A DNA stretch of 64,000 bases from Vibrio sp. RE86 (GTDB taxonomy: Bacteria > Pseudomonadota > Gammaproteobacteria > Enterobacterales > Vibrionaceae), in assembly GCF_013114545.1 (NCBI RefSeq), contig NZ_VTXI01000014.1, positions 1-64,000 of the forward strand. Direction: 5' to 3'. The notes under the pieces are model-generated. The model made no database searches. It was not told where the DNA came from and saw nothing but the letters and a program-made list of their open reading frames with translations. The translations under genes and the position numbers were made by a program. Shown piece after piece: positions 36,574 to 45,190 of this stretch. Numbering within the stretch: position 1 is the first letter of the stretch; the number at the start of each line of letters is the position of its first letter.

Positions 36574-38265
36574 GTGACAAAACCAGCAATTCTTCATATT
36601 TGTCTTTCCCAAGGTTGGGGGGGATTAGAAATGTACCCAATTAGGACAGGTAAAGAATTTTTAGAACGAGACTATAAGGTATATGGCTTATGTATCACTG
36701 GCACGCAAGTTGCTCAGGGGATGCGGGATGCGGGTATTTATACCTTTGAAATATCAGGGAAGAAGCAGCTACTAGCTTCTCAACTGTTTAAACTGAACCA
36801 ATGGTTAAAACAAAGAAATGTAGAGGTTATCCATTGCCACAAATCTGGTGATATTCTTGTTTCTGCACTACTAAGCTTACTCACGAAAAGAAAAACTTTC
36901 TTTACTGAACACATGGGTGTCACTCGCCCTAAGAAAGATTTTTATCACAAGTGGGCTTACTCGCACATTGATCAGGTATTCTCCATAAGTGATGAAACTT
37001 ATAAGCGCAATCTCAACGCTCTTCCCATTGATAAGAATAAAATTGCAAGACTTTGGCTAGGAACTGATATCCCAGCCCAGCCAATTTATGACCTAAGGGA
37101 AATATCTTCTATTAAGTTAGAATTAGGGATACCTGAAGATAGCACCGTAATTGGCAACCTAGGCAGAGTCTGTTCAGGTAAAGGACAGATGGAGCTCTTA
37201 GAGTCATTCAATTTACTTCAAGCCAGCTATCCTAAGATCCATTTATTGCTAGTTGGTGGATTAGATATATCTGATGGTTCTGACAACGAGTTTGTGGCTA
37301 AGCTCAAAAATAGAATTAAAGAATTAGACTTAACTCAGCGTGTTCACCTTGCTGGGTTTAGAAAAGATACTGATCGTATGCTCGCTGTAATGGATATTGT
37401 ATGTTTACCTAACCACAACGAAGCATTCGGTTTAACTGCGATCGAAGCTATGGCTGCGAAGAAAGCGATTGTTGGGGCGAACACTGGCGCGTTTCCTGAA
37501 ATTCTAGAGCCTGTTGGCCTTTTGTCTAACCCATTAGATCCTCAAGAGATATCCTCTCAGATTGAACAATACCTGCGTTCTCAGGAGCTAACTGAAAGAA
37601 ATGCTAAGTTGGCTTTCAGGCGAGCACAGGCTGAGTTCTCAATGGCTAGTCATATATCTAAGCTGGAGCAATTTTATCAAAAGGATACAAGTGTTGTGAG
37701 ATCTTCAGGGTTAAATTTAGCCATTAAACTAAGAAATAAAGTACGCATTAAGGGCGAAGGGCATTTAGTCGATATAGCCTCTACCTCGAAAATACGAAAG
37801 TGTAACATCTCAATCAAAGGCAGTAACAACAAACTCATTATTGAAGACGGTGTCAATATTCGTGAAAGCCAAATAGAAGTTGATGGGAACCATTGCATCG
37901 TTCGAATCGGAAAGGGCACCGTAATAGGCCATAGTTGTTACATATCCTCACGAGAAGACGGTACTCAATTGCTCATCGGTGAAGAGTGTATGTTTTCACG
38001 CAATGTGAAAATAATGACCAGTGATGGGCATGATATATTGAAAGATGGTGTGCGTATCAACACAGCCCAAAATATTAGTATTAGTAATAATGTTTGGCTT
38101 GCTGATAATGTTACGGTCTTAAAAGGTTGTTCTGTTGGGAGTGGCGCAATAGTTGGGATTAACTCAACACTAACCAAAGACCTCGAAGCTAATTGTATTG
38201 CGGCAGGTAACCCTGCCAAATGCATCCAAGAGGATACCATTTGGCAAGACGAGTTAACATTTTAA
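36574..38265 (+). CDS. Fused GT4 glycosyltransferase and hexapeptide O-acetyltransferase
   Basis: This 563-residue protein has two parts. Residues 1-370 form a GT4 transferase, with TVIGNLGRVCSGKGQMELL (192-210) and EAFGLTAIEAMA (283-294). Residues 395-555 form a left-handed beta-helix acetyltransferase, with TSDGHDI containing a likely catalytic His near 486 and the ending CIAAGNPAKC. One chain may therefore add a core sugar and acetylate it. It starts at GTG with AAGG six bases upstream. No frameshift is involved, since the frame is continuous. It lies between hldD and the convergent ligase gene, so a role in the outer core is likely. Confidence 0.85.
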   Translation: MTKPAILHICLSQGWGGLEMYPIRTGKEFLERDYKVYGLCITGTQVAQGMRDAGIYTFEISGKKQLLASQLFKLNQWLKQRNVEVIHCHKSGDILVSALLSLLTKRKTFFTEHMGVTRPKKDFYHKWAYSHIDQVFSISDETYKRNLNALPIDKNKIARLWLGTDIPAQPIYDLREISSIKLELGIPEDSTVIGNLGRVCSGKGQMELLESFNLLQASYPKIHLLLVGGLDISDGSDNEFVAKLKNRIKELDLTQRVHLAGFRKDTDRMLAVMDIVCLPNHNEAFGLTAIEAMAAKKAIVGANTGAFPEILEPVGLLSNPLDPQEISSQIEQYLRSQELTERNAKLAFRRAQAEFSMASHISKLEQFYQKDTSVVRSSGLNLAIKLRNKVRIKGEGHLVDIASTSKIRKCNISIKGSNNKLIIEDGVNIRESQIEVDGNHCIVRIGKGTVIGHSCYISSREDGTQLLIGEECMFSRNVKIMTSDGHDILKDGVRINTAQNISISNNVWLADNVTVLKGCSVGSGAIVGINSTLTKDLEANCIAAGNPAKCIQEDTIWQDELTF

Positions 38266-38273
38266 TATAACCT

Positions 38274-39455
38274 CTACCCCTTCTTCTCAACTTGATGAGG
38301 AAGAGGAGCTGTTAAAATTAAACTGCCCACGATTAGGCTGAATAGATAAACCAAATGTGTGTGATGAAAAGGAATATCTGTCAAACTTGCGATGAGTATA
38401 AGACTCACTAATATTTTAGTCAGTGCATATGGTTCATCAGTTCTAGATGAACCATAGAAAGTACTTGCTAACCACCCTAATAGAAATATGACTCCAAGTA
38501 CTCCATACCTCGACAGTGTATCAATATATTGATTGTGCAAATGAGGCTGCTTTGAAGCTAACCGGTTAGGTATTGTTTTGATTCCTGACTCTAAAGCTTC
38601 ATCACCCATTCCAAAAATAGGAACCTCCTTGGATTTATTAAAGCCATATTTCCAAAGATCTAGTCTTACACCGATCGACGTTTGGTAATTTCCTTTCATA
38701 ATAGTGTTGAATTCAGATATTGTTCTATTAAATCTCACATCTAAAGCTGGCTTAAACGCTAAATATAAGCAACCAACACTTAGCAAAGAGAACATTATGA
38801 TTTTGAATATTGAAAATCTAGGGAACAGGTTTAGAAGCACATAGAAAAGAATAAATGGATATGCAACCCACACTCCCCTTACGTCTGTCAGAACAAGCGC
38901 AATTAATGCAATAATACTACCAGCGATAGCTATACATTTTTGCCACTTCAATAAGTAAACTTTTGTTAAGTATAAAGATGAAAGCGATAAAAATGCGCAG
39001 TACAAAGCATATGGAATTGGATTGGTAGCAATTCCTACACGACCAATATTCATCTCAAAATGCTCATAAAGTGCATTGAACCCGCAAATGTAAGCAGAAA
39101 CTACAATAATACTGTAAAGCCAAGATCGAGGAATTCTTTCCCAAGGTATTACTAACAGGTAAGCAATACTGGTTAATAAAGTTCTCGGAAAACCAAAATT
39201 ATCACCTCGCCAAAAATGCATTATGGTGAAGTAGAAAGAGATTAGAAGGCTTGAATAAAGAAACTTCCTAAAGCTCTGGTTCTGAAAGTTAGTTTTTATT
39301 GTATTTCTATAGCGAACAACACTATAAACGATAACTATAGCAGATAGCCTAGAGACAAAGGATTTTGTATCTGTGAAGTTAAATATAGATATAAGTACAA
39401 CTAGAACAGGTGAAAATAGAAACATTTTTTCCAGAAAATCTAATACCTTTTTCAT
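38274..39455 (-). CDS. waaL: O-antigen ligase (WaaL)
   Basis: This polytopic inner-membrane protein of 393 residues has about ten helices. It carries the ligase/Wzy_C features: a conserved Arg in TDVRGVWVAYPFILFY and HNQYIDTLSRYGVLGVIFLL with the catalytic-type His in the large periplasmic loop. WaaL moves O-antigen from undecaprenyl diphosphate to the lipid A core. The open frame starts at 39533, but the ATG at 39455 forms an ATGA overlap with the upstream gene and begins the hydrophobic part. Its place among core genes argues for ligase rather than a second Wzy. Confidence 0.82.
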   Translation of the reverse strand: MKKVLDFLEKMFLFSPVLVVLISIFNFTDTKSFVSRLSAIVIVYSVVRYRNTIKTNFQNQSFRKFLYSSLLISFYFTIMHFWRGDNFGFPRTLLTSIAYLLVIPWERIPRSWLYSIIVVSAYICGFNALYEHFEMNIGRVGIATNPIPYALYCAFLSLSSLYLTKVYLLKWQKCIAIAGSIIALIALVLTDVRGVWVAYPFILFYVLLNLFPRFSIFKIIMFSLLSVGCLYLAFKPALDVRFNRTISEFNTIMKGNYQTSIGVRLDLWKYGFNKSKEVPIFGMGDEALESGIKTIPNRLASKQPHLHNQYIDTLSRYGVLGVIFLLGWLASTFYGSSRTDEPYALTKILVSLILIASLTDIPFHHTHLVYLFSLIVGSLILTAPLPHQVEKKG

Positions 39456-40177
39456 AAGTACGACTTGTTTCCCTTTTTCATCATGATCTTTCTGTAAAGT
39501 GAATACAGCTCTCTTGTAGGTTTTCTGTACCATGGTGGCCGAGACTCTTCACCTAGCTGAATTGTTGTTTCAAAGCTATCAGGGTTACTGACTAGACTGG
39601 GTAAAAAGATATAACTAGGCATTTCATGTATGTAGAGCGAGCCAATATAGTTATCAACAGGCAAACACCATGACTTACTACCAGACAATAGCTTAGACGC
39701 CGAGCTAGGATGAATTGCGTAAGATATCGTACCGCCAAAGTTATTCGTCATAAATGAAATTGAGTAGTCCTTATGTACTTTCTTTTCCCAGAGCTTACAT
39801 TTTTTATGTTCTGACTCTAACCTCAGGAATCCAAATTCATTCAACTCCGACTCAATGACTGGTATGTAACGTTTGAATTCAGGTGAGATCATTACATCAT
39901 CTTCTATGACTAGTATCGAGTTGTTAGATTTTACACATTCTTCCCAAATCAAATAATGACTTGCGTAACAGCCCATTTCACCTTTTGAAGGCATACGACC
40001 ATTCGTGAGCCATAGTCGTTTAGTATAATCATAATTTTCAAACAATGGATGTGGTGGCTCAGCTCTGCCATCGACAGCATCAAAGAACTCAAACTCAATC
40101 CCAAGATCGTCAAGTTGTTTTTTAATGTACTCCCTACGTTCAGGGCTTCGCTTTAAACTGATGACAAATACTTTCAC
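39452..40177 (-). CDS. Glycosyltransferase, GT25 family (LPS core)
   Basis: This 241-residue protein belongs to the LgtB/Lex2-type GT25 family, which adds galactose, glucose or similar sugars to LPS. Family landmarks are FVISLKRSPERREYI at the start, EFFDAVDGR, GEMGCYASHYLIWEEC and the metal-binding acidic motif LVIEDDVMIS. The acceptor should be the core oligosaccharide. It overlaps waaL by four bases and shares its strand, so ligase and this transferase are probably coexpressed from the 177-base gap shared with waaF. Confidence 0.88.
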   Translation of the reverse strand: MKVFVISLKRSPERREYIKKQLDDLGIEFEFFDAVDGRAEPPHPLFENYDYTKRLWLTNGRMPSKGEMGCYASHYLIWEECVKSNNSILVIEDDVMISPEFKRYIPVIESELNEFGFLRLESEHKKCKLWEKKVHKDYSISFMTNNFGGTISYAIHPSSASKLLSGSKSWCLPVDNYIGSLYIHEMPSYIFLPSLVSNPDSFETTIQLGEESRPPWYRKPTRELYSLYRKIMMKKGNKSYL

Positions 40178-40354
40178 TGATTAACACCAAACTCGAAAAA
40201 TTCGGTCGCTATTAGACCATATTCAAGGTGCAAATTGAACGATTTTCATAAACTCTAACAAGTACCATACTTCCCTTGACAGCGTTCACTAACATTACAA
40301 TTTGGCAGCTGTATATGTTAATATTTGTGTCAACTTTGTATTTTAGTGTCTGAC

Positions 40355-41383
40355 ATGAAAATCCTCATTATCGGCCCTTCGTGGGTAGGCGACATGGTCA
40401 TGTCGCAAAGCTTATATACTACTCTCAAGACTGAATACCCTGACTGTGAGATCGATGTTCTCGCTCCAGCTTGGTGTAAATCGATACTAGAGAGGATGTC
40501 CGAAGTAAATAAAGCTATCGAAATGCCGATCGGACACGGGGCGTTTGATTTTTTCGGTCGCAGAACTATAGGTAAAGAGCTAGCTACGAGTAATTATACT
40601 CATGCATTCGTGCTGCCAAATTCAGCAAAATCAGCTCTGATTCCTTGGTTTGCTGGTATTCCAGTTCGGGTCGGTTGGAAAGGTGAATTTAGATATGGCT
40701 TGCTAACGGATCTTCGTCCAGACAAACGAGTGTTCCAGTATATGGTGGAGCGATATGTCGCTTTGGCATCCAGTCATACATCTATGAGAGCTGATGTCAC
40801 GCTTGAAAATTGTCCGTTACCTAAACTCATCGTCGACACGGAGTCACAACAACTCGCTCGCGAGCGCTTACAGCTTGATTCAGAGAGGCCGATCATAGGA
40901 CTTTGTCCTGGTGCGGAATTCGGGCCTGCGAAACGTTGGCCAGATGAGCACTATGCACAGCTAGCCAAATACCTTATTAACAAGGGGCAGCAAGTGTGGT
41001 TGTTTGGTTCAGCTAAAGACAATGCTGTCACAAGCAAAATTAAGTCATCGTTAACAGCTGAAGAGCAACAACAGTGCTTCAACTTAGCAGGCGAAACGTC
41101 ACTTATTGAAGCCGTCGATCTTTTAGCTGCGTGCCATACTGTTGTCTCCAATGACTCAGGTTTGATGCACGTCTCAGCCGCTGTTGGATGTAATATTGTG
41201 GCAATATATGGCTCTAGCTCACCGAAATACACCCCACCTCTAACGAACCAATTGGAAATGGTGCACACTGATATCGAATGTCGTCCTTGTTTTAAGCGAG
41301 AGTGTCCTCTTGGCCACCAAGACTGTTTAAATAAGCTAATGCCTTCTCAAGTCATCTCTGCTGTTAACAACTTCTTAGAGTAA
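40355..41383 (+). CDS. waaF: ADP-heptose--LPS heptosyltransferase II
   Basis: WaaF adds the second heptose to the inner core in the cytoplasm. The GT9 enzyme of 342 residues begins KILIIGPSWVGDMVMSQSLY. It has PGAEFGPAKRWP and the donor-site motif VSNDSGLMHVSAAVG with YGSSSPKYTPPL. The upstream open frame reaches 40325, but the ATG at 40355 gives the usual N-terminus. The next gene follows after six bases. Confidence 0.93.
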   Translation: MKILIIGPSWVGDMVMSQSLYTTLKTEYPDCEIDVLAPAWCKSILERMSEVNKAIEMPIGHGAFDFFGRRTIGKELATSNYTHAFVLPNSAKSALIPWFAGIPVRVGWKGEFRYGLLTDLRPDKRVFQYMVERYVALASSHTSMRADVTLENCPLPKLIVDTESQQLARERLQLDSERPIIGLCPGAEFGPAKRWPDEHYAQLAKYLINKGQQVWLFGSAKDNAVTSKIKSSLTAEEQQQCFNLAGETSLIEAVDLLAACHTVVSNDSGLMHVSAAVGCNIVAIYGSSSPKYTPPLTNQLEMVHTDIECRPCFKRECPLGHQDCLNKLMPSQVISAVNNFLE

Positions 41384-41389
41384 AATTTA

Positions 41390-42409
41390 ATGAAACATTT
41401 ATGGTTTGAGCGTGGTGCTTACGCTTCAAAAAAAGCACGCCATTACATTGAAAACGACTTTAACCCTGAAAGCATAAAAAAAATCGCGGTTATTAGACAC
41501 GCTGCACTTGGGGATCAGGTAGTTGTTCGTCCTTTTTTAGTTGAAGCGAGAAAGTTCTTTCCCAACGCTGAAATCACGTTGGTTCCAGTTTCGAACTACA
41601 TGTACGGTATTCCGAGTGATTTGGTGGATCATGTACATGTTATGCCAGGCAAAGAGCCCGGTAAAACGACACCAGTGAAAGAAAAAATTGAAAACATCAA
41701 GCAATTGGGCGAGCAAGACATCATCTTTGATTTAGCCAGCACCAACCGCTCTCACTGGATGACAGCATTGAGCAAAGCTACTTTGAAGTTTGGCTTTCCC
41801 TATAAGTGGTATTTCAGCGGCACTCTGTTCAACGTGACTGTTCACCGTTCAGACTTCCAACCAGAAGTTGAATGCATGTTAGATATGCTTAAACTTCTTG
41901 GTCATAACCCGTCACACCCTCTAGACTTTGCTTATCCTGACCATAGAGAGTTAGTCGATAAAGAAAAACCTTTTGTACTTTACTTTAATGGCGCATCACA
42001 GCTACGTAAGATTTTAACCAAAGAACAAATGCTTGAGGTTCTAGAAAAAGCCGTTCAAGAGAATCCAAATCACACTCATGTTTATTTGGAAGGTAAGAAT
42101 GACTTTGAAAAAGGTGACTTCTGCCAAGAGCTGCTTAAATACCCTAACTTCAAGATCCAATCTTGCCTGCCACTTGATGAACTTATTGAGCTAACAGCAA
42201 AAGCAACATTAATGGTTGCACCAGATACTGGTGTTCGAAATATAGCGATATCCACTCATACACCAACGGTCGGTATTTTCTATGCAACTGTTCCATTCAG
42301 GTATACGCCGTTATATGAACGTCACGATATCGTGATGAACGCAGATGGTTCTATACCAACAACAGCGCAAATTACTGATGCAATATCTCATGCTCTGACG
42401 AGCGATTAA
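41390..42409 (+). CDS. GT9 heptosyltransferase family protein
   Basis: This 339-residue protein has the two-domain GT9 form, with IAVIRHAALGDQVVVRPFL near residue 32 and APDTGVRNIAISTHTPTVG near 275. It should transfer a heptose to the LPS core, perhaps as a WaaQ-like third heptosyltransferase. The usual acceptor-domain details are divergent and the exact position of the heptose cannot be told. It sits six bases behind waaF and in the waaA operon. Confidence 0.8.
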   Translation: MKHLWFERGAYASKKARHYIENDFNPESIKKIAVIRHAALGDQVVVRPFLVEARKFFPNAEITLVPVSNYMYGIPSDLVDHVHVMPGKEPGKTTPVKEKIENIKQLGEQDIIFDLASTNRSHWMTALSKATLKFGFPYKWYFSGTLFNVTVHRSDFQPEVECMLDMLKLLGHNPSHPLDFAYPDHRELVDKEKPFVLYFNGASQLRKILTKEQMLEVLEKAVQENPNHTHVYLEGKNDFEKGDFCQELLKYPNFKIQSCLPLDELIELTAKATLMVAPDTGVRNIAISTHTPTVGIFYATVPFRYTPLYERHDIVMNADGSIPTTAQITDAISHALTSD

Positions 42410-42436
42410 TCAAACTATAACAATTCACCACGAGCT

Positions 42437-43216
42437 ATGACGAACTTTCCAATTCTAGTCGCTAACCGACTTATTCGACTTATCGGCAACATCTTCAAGA
42501 TGTTGTCATATCCTTTTCATGCATTGTTTCCGAATAAACGCTTTGTTATTCCTTCAATATCAAAGCCTAAAGTCGTCTCCAATCAGCAGACTAAGATTCC
42601 CAAAATAATTTGGCAGACGAACTTTTCAGCTCGAAGTGCTTGGCCTGTTTATCTCAACTATTTGTTCAATCGCTTAATGTCACTCGATTATGAATATCGT
42701 TATGTGAGTACCGAAGAGCGCGCAGAGTTCATCAAGGCAAACGCATCAGAACGAGTCTACAACGCCTACATGCAACTGAACGATGGTGCCGCACAAGCCG
42801 ATTTATGGCGCCTTGTGACCATCTATGTACACGGTGGCATTTACATGGATATAGACGCTACCCTCGTTTGGCCTTTAAAGCGTATCCTGCCTACGCGCGA
42901 GAATGCTATGTATGTAAAACTGAAAAAGAACCAGCACTACACTAATTTCTTCTTAGCTTCCGCTCCAAACAACCCAGATTATGAAGAAGCAATCAACAAG
43001 ATTGTGGACAATATAGAGAAACGTTTCATCGAAAAAGGCGTTTACTTCTTAACAGGGCCAATGGTCATCACTGATATTCTAGAAAGTAAACAAGTAGCGT
43101 TTAAAGAAAGGAAATACGTTTGTATTCAAGGAACGTTTACCAATGAATACTTCCAATACCTTGATAAACCTAGAAGTAAGTGGACGCATAAAAAACCAGA
43201 AGATTTGCTCAAGTGA
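42437..43216 (+). CDS. Capsule/LPS-type glycosyltransferase with DXD motif (GT32-like)
   Basis: This 259-residue protein has the sugar-binding DXD region typical of Gly_transf_sug enzymes: GAAQADLWRLVTIYVHGGIYMDIDATLVWP contains the A-D-x-x-R helix and the D-I-D metal site (given here only as landmarks, near residues 115-145). PKIIWQTNF near residue 55 is the family's opening strand. A basic, partly hydrophobic N-terminus may sit on the membrane. It should add an outer-core sugar. It overlaps waaA by four bases (GTGA). Confidence 0.82.
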   Translation: MTNFPILVANRLIRLIGNIFKMLSYPFHALFPNKRFVIPSISKPKVVSNQQTKIPKIIWQTNFSARSAWPVYLNYLFNRLMSLDYEYRYVSTEERAEFIKANASERVYNAYMQLNDGAAQADLWRLVTIYVHGGIYMDIDATLVWPLKRILPTRENAMYVKLKKNQHYTNFFLASAPNNPDYEEAINKIVDNIEKRFIEKGVYFLTGPMVITDILESKQVAFKERKYVCIQGTFTNEYFQYLDKPRSKWTHKKPEDLLK

Positions 43217-44487
43217 TACGCCTAATTTACACCTGCCTTTTGGTGCTAGCACTACCATTCCTTCTTCCTGGCTTATATAAACGTAAGTTGGGTAAACCAT
43301 CAGTAGGTAAACGTTGGAAGGAACATTTTGGTGTTACTCCGACGCTACATAATCCAAGTCACAAACCTATCATTTGGGTTCACGCAGTTTCTGTTGGGGA
43401 GGTAATAGCGATCTCCCCACTCATGAGAAAACTGAGTGAGCAACACCCAAACACAAAGCTACTCATTACCACAACAACAGCAACAGGGGCGCAACAGGCT
43501 TCTAAACTCTGCGATATTGTGGAACATAGGTACATGCCACTTGATTTTCCCTTTGCTGTCAAACGCTTCTTAAAGGTTATCCAACCGCAGCAAATGATCA
43601 TCGTAGAAACTGAGCTTTGGGCTAACACGTTGACTTGTGTTTCCAGACTCAACATACCGATAACCGTAGTAAATGCCCGTCTATCGGAGAAGTCGTTTCA
43701 AGGCTATAAAAAAATACAACCTCTATTCAACTTAATTGCACCTTGCCTACACAAGGTAATCTGCCAACATGAAGATGACGCATCAAGATTCCAAAAGCTA
43801 GGAGTTCCTCAAAGCAAGATCTCTGTTTCAGGCTCAATTAAATACGACATTTCAGTATTGCCTGAACAGTTTAGCAAAGCCGAGGAACTAAGGCGGGAGC
43901 TTGGCAATAAACGCCCAATTTGGATTGCAGCCAGTACCCATCAGGGAGAAGATGAGAAACTGCTTACCGCACACTCACGCATACTTGAATCTCTTCCTTC
44001 TGCTTTGCTAATACTCGTACCTCGCCATCCTGAACGCTTTAATGACGTAATGAACTTAGCAAGTGCAAAGTTTAATACCGTTCGAAGAACAGAGCCGTCT
44101 CGTGTTGACGACAACACTCAAGTCTACTTGGCTGATACCATGGGTGAGATGATGGTGTTACTTGGTAGTTGTGATGTCTGTTTTATGGGGGGGAGCCTAC
44201 TCGGTGACAAAGTTGGAGGGCACAATCTTCTTGAACCTGCAGCCTTAGCAAAGCCAACTCTGATTGGCCCTAGCTACTTCAACTTTGCAGATATTACTAA
44301 ACAGCTCACTTCTGTTGGAGCATGTAAAGTTGTTGATTCAGAACAAGAGATTGCGCGAGTTTTAGTTGAATTATTCCTTAACCCAGAAGAAATGAAAATG
44401 AAAGGCAGCGCCGCTTTAGATGTCGTAGAACGCAATCAGGGAGCGCTAGATTGCACTTTGAATGAAATAGGGAAACTAAAGATATGA
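43213..44487 (+). CDS. waaA: Kdo transferase
   Basis: WaaA attaches Kdo to the lipid A precursor at the inner face of the membrane. The 424-residue protein has an N-terminal membrane anchor (residues 1-20) and the catalytic-site motif WVHAVSVGEV. It also has TTTATGAQQA, GSIKYD and FMGGSLLGDKVGGHNLLEPAAL. It starts at GTG overlapping the previous stop. A Kdo kinase gene nearby suggests this WaaA adds a single Kdo, as known in Vibrio and Haemophilus. That is inferred, not visible in the protein. Confidence 0.94.
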   Translation: MIRLIYTCLLVLALPFLLPGLYKRKLGKPSVGKRWKEHFGVTPTLHNPSHKPIIWVHAVSVGEVIAISPLMRKLSEQHPNTKLLITTTTATGAQQASKLCDIVEHRYMPLDFPFAVKRFLKVIQPQQMIIVETELWANTLTCVSRLNIPITVVNARLSEKSFQGYKKIQPLFNLIAPCLHKVICQHEDDASRFQKLGVPQSKISVSGSIKYDISVLPEQFSKAEELRRELGNKRPIWIAASTHQGEDEKLLTAHSRILESLPSALLILVPRHPERFNDVMNLASAKFNTVRRTEPSRVDDNTQVYLADTMGEMMVLLGSCDVCFMGGSLLGDKVGGHNLLEPAALAKPTLIGPSYFNFADITKQLTSVGACKVVDSEQEIARVLVELFLNPEEMKMKGSAALDVVERNQGALDCTLNEIGKLKI

Positions 44488-45164
44488 GTCTCAAAAAACT
44501 GTCGAAGCTTTATCATTACTTCAGATGCGTCCCTAAAACGATTTTCTTCAACTTGTATTACCTACCTATCAAGCAAGCGATCAAATTTCCGATATTGGTT
44601 AATCATCGAACCAAGTTCGTAGCGCTAGGCGGTCAAGTGAAGATCCCTAAAACGGCTAAGACCGCTAAAATCAAACTCGGCTTTGGTCGAGTCCAAATCT
44701 CTGATAGTAAATACTCTCGATTCATTTGGAACATAAGTAAAGACGGAGTCGTTGAACTGGGCCACCATATAAAAATAGGTACTGGTTCAAAGCTACATGT
44801 TCAGGGTCATCTTTCTATTGGGTCTGATAGCAACTTCACTGGTGAAGCAACCATTATCTGCAATAAAGAGATTGCGTTTGGTTCAAGTTCTCTTATTTCT
44901 TGGCAAACCCTTTTTATGGACTCTGACTTACATTCCATTACGAACGAACAAGGTGCACAGCTCAATGAGAATCAAACCATTCACTTCGGAGAGAATATAT
45001 GGGTTGGAGCGCGAGCAACTGTACTTAAAGGCGTCAACATTGGAAGCAATAGCGTCTTATCGAGTGGCGCTGTTGTAACTAAAACATTTCCAGAAAACAG
45101 TGTAATCGGTGGAAACCCAGCAAAAGTGATTGCTGATTTTACTGGGAAGAAATTCACGCATTAA
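44484..45164 (+). CDS. Hexapeptide-repeat acyltransferase (core-linked)
   Basis: This 226-residue left-handed beta-helix protein has repeats such as LGHHIKIGTGSKLHVQGHLSIG and IGSNSVLSSGAVVTK, with the closing VIGGNPAKVIADF typical of CatB/WbbJ-like acetyltransferases. It overlaps waaA by four bases (ATGA), so it is cotranslated with the Kdo transferase. It may acetylate a core sugar, but the target is unknown. It is the last gene before a bidirectional terminator. Confidence 0.82.
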   Translation: MSLKKLSKLYHYFRCVPKTIFFNLYYLPIKQAIKFPILVNHRTKFVALGGQVKIPKTAKTAKIKLGFGRVQISDSKYSRFIWNISKDGVVELGHHIKIGTGSKLHVQGHLSIGSDSNFTGEATIICNKEIAFGSSSLISWQTLFMDSDLHSITNEQGAQLNENQTIHFGENIWVGARATVLKGVNIGSNSVLSSGAVVTKTFPENSVIGGNPAKVIADFTGKKFTH

Positions 45165-45165
45165 A

Positions 45166-45185
45166 AAGGCTCCAAACGGAGCCTT
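45166..45185. terminator. Bidirectional terminator
   Basis: AAGGCTCC and GGAGCCTT form a perfect 8-base stem around AAAC, with A before and T-rich sequence after. It lies between two convergent genes, the core acyltransferase and the OafA-like gene. Confidence 0.8.
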
Positions 45186-45190
45186 CTCTT

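Noticed and set aside
38274..39455. Reading this polytopic protein as a second O-antigen polymerase
   Set aside because: Its overlap with a core glycosyltransferase gene and position in the core locus, together with a better Wzy candidate beside wzx, favour the ligase.
40276..40301. TTGACA...TACAAT promoter before waaF
   Set aside because: The spacer is only 14 bases, too short for a normal sigma-70 promoter, so it was not listed.
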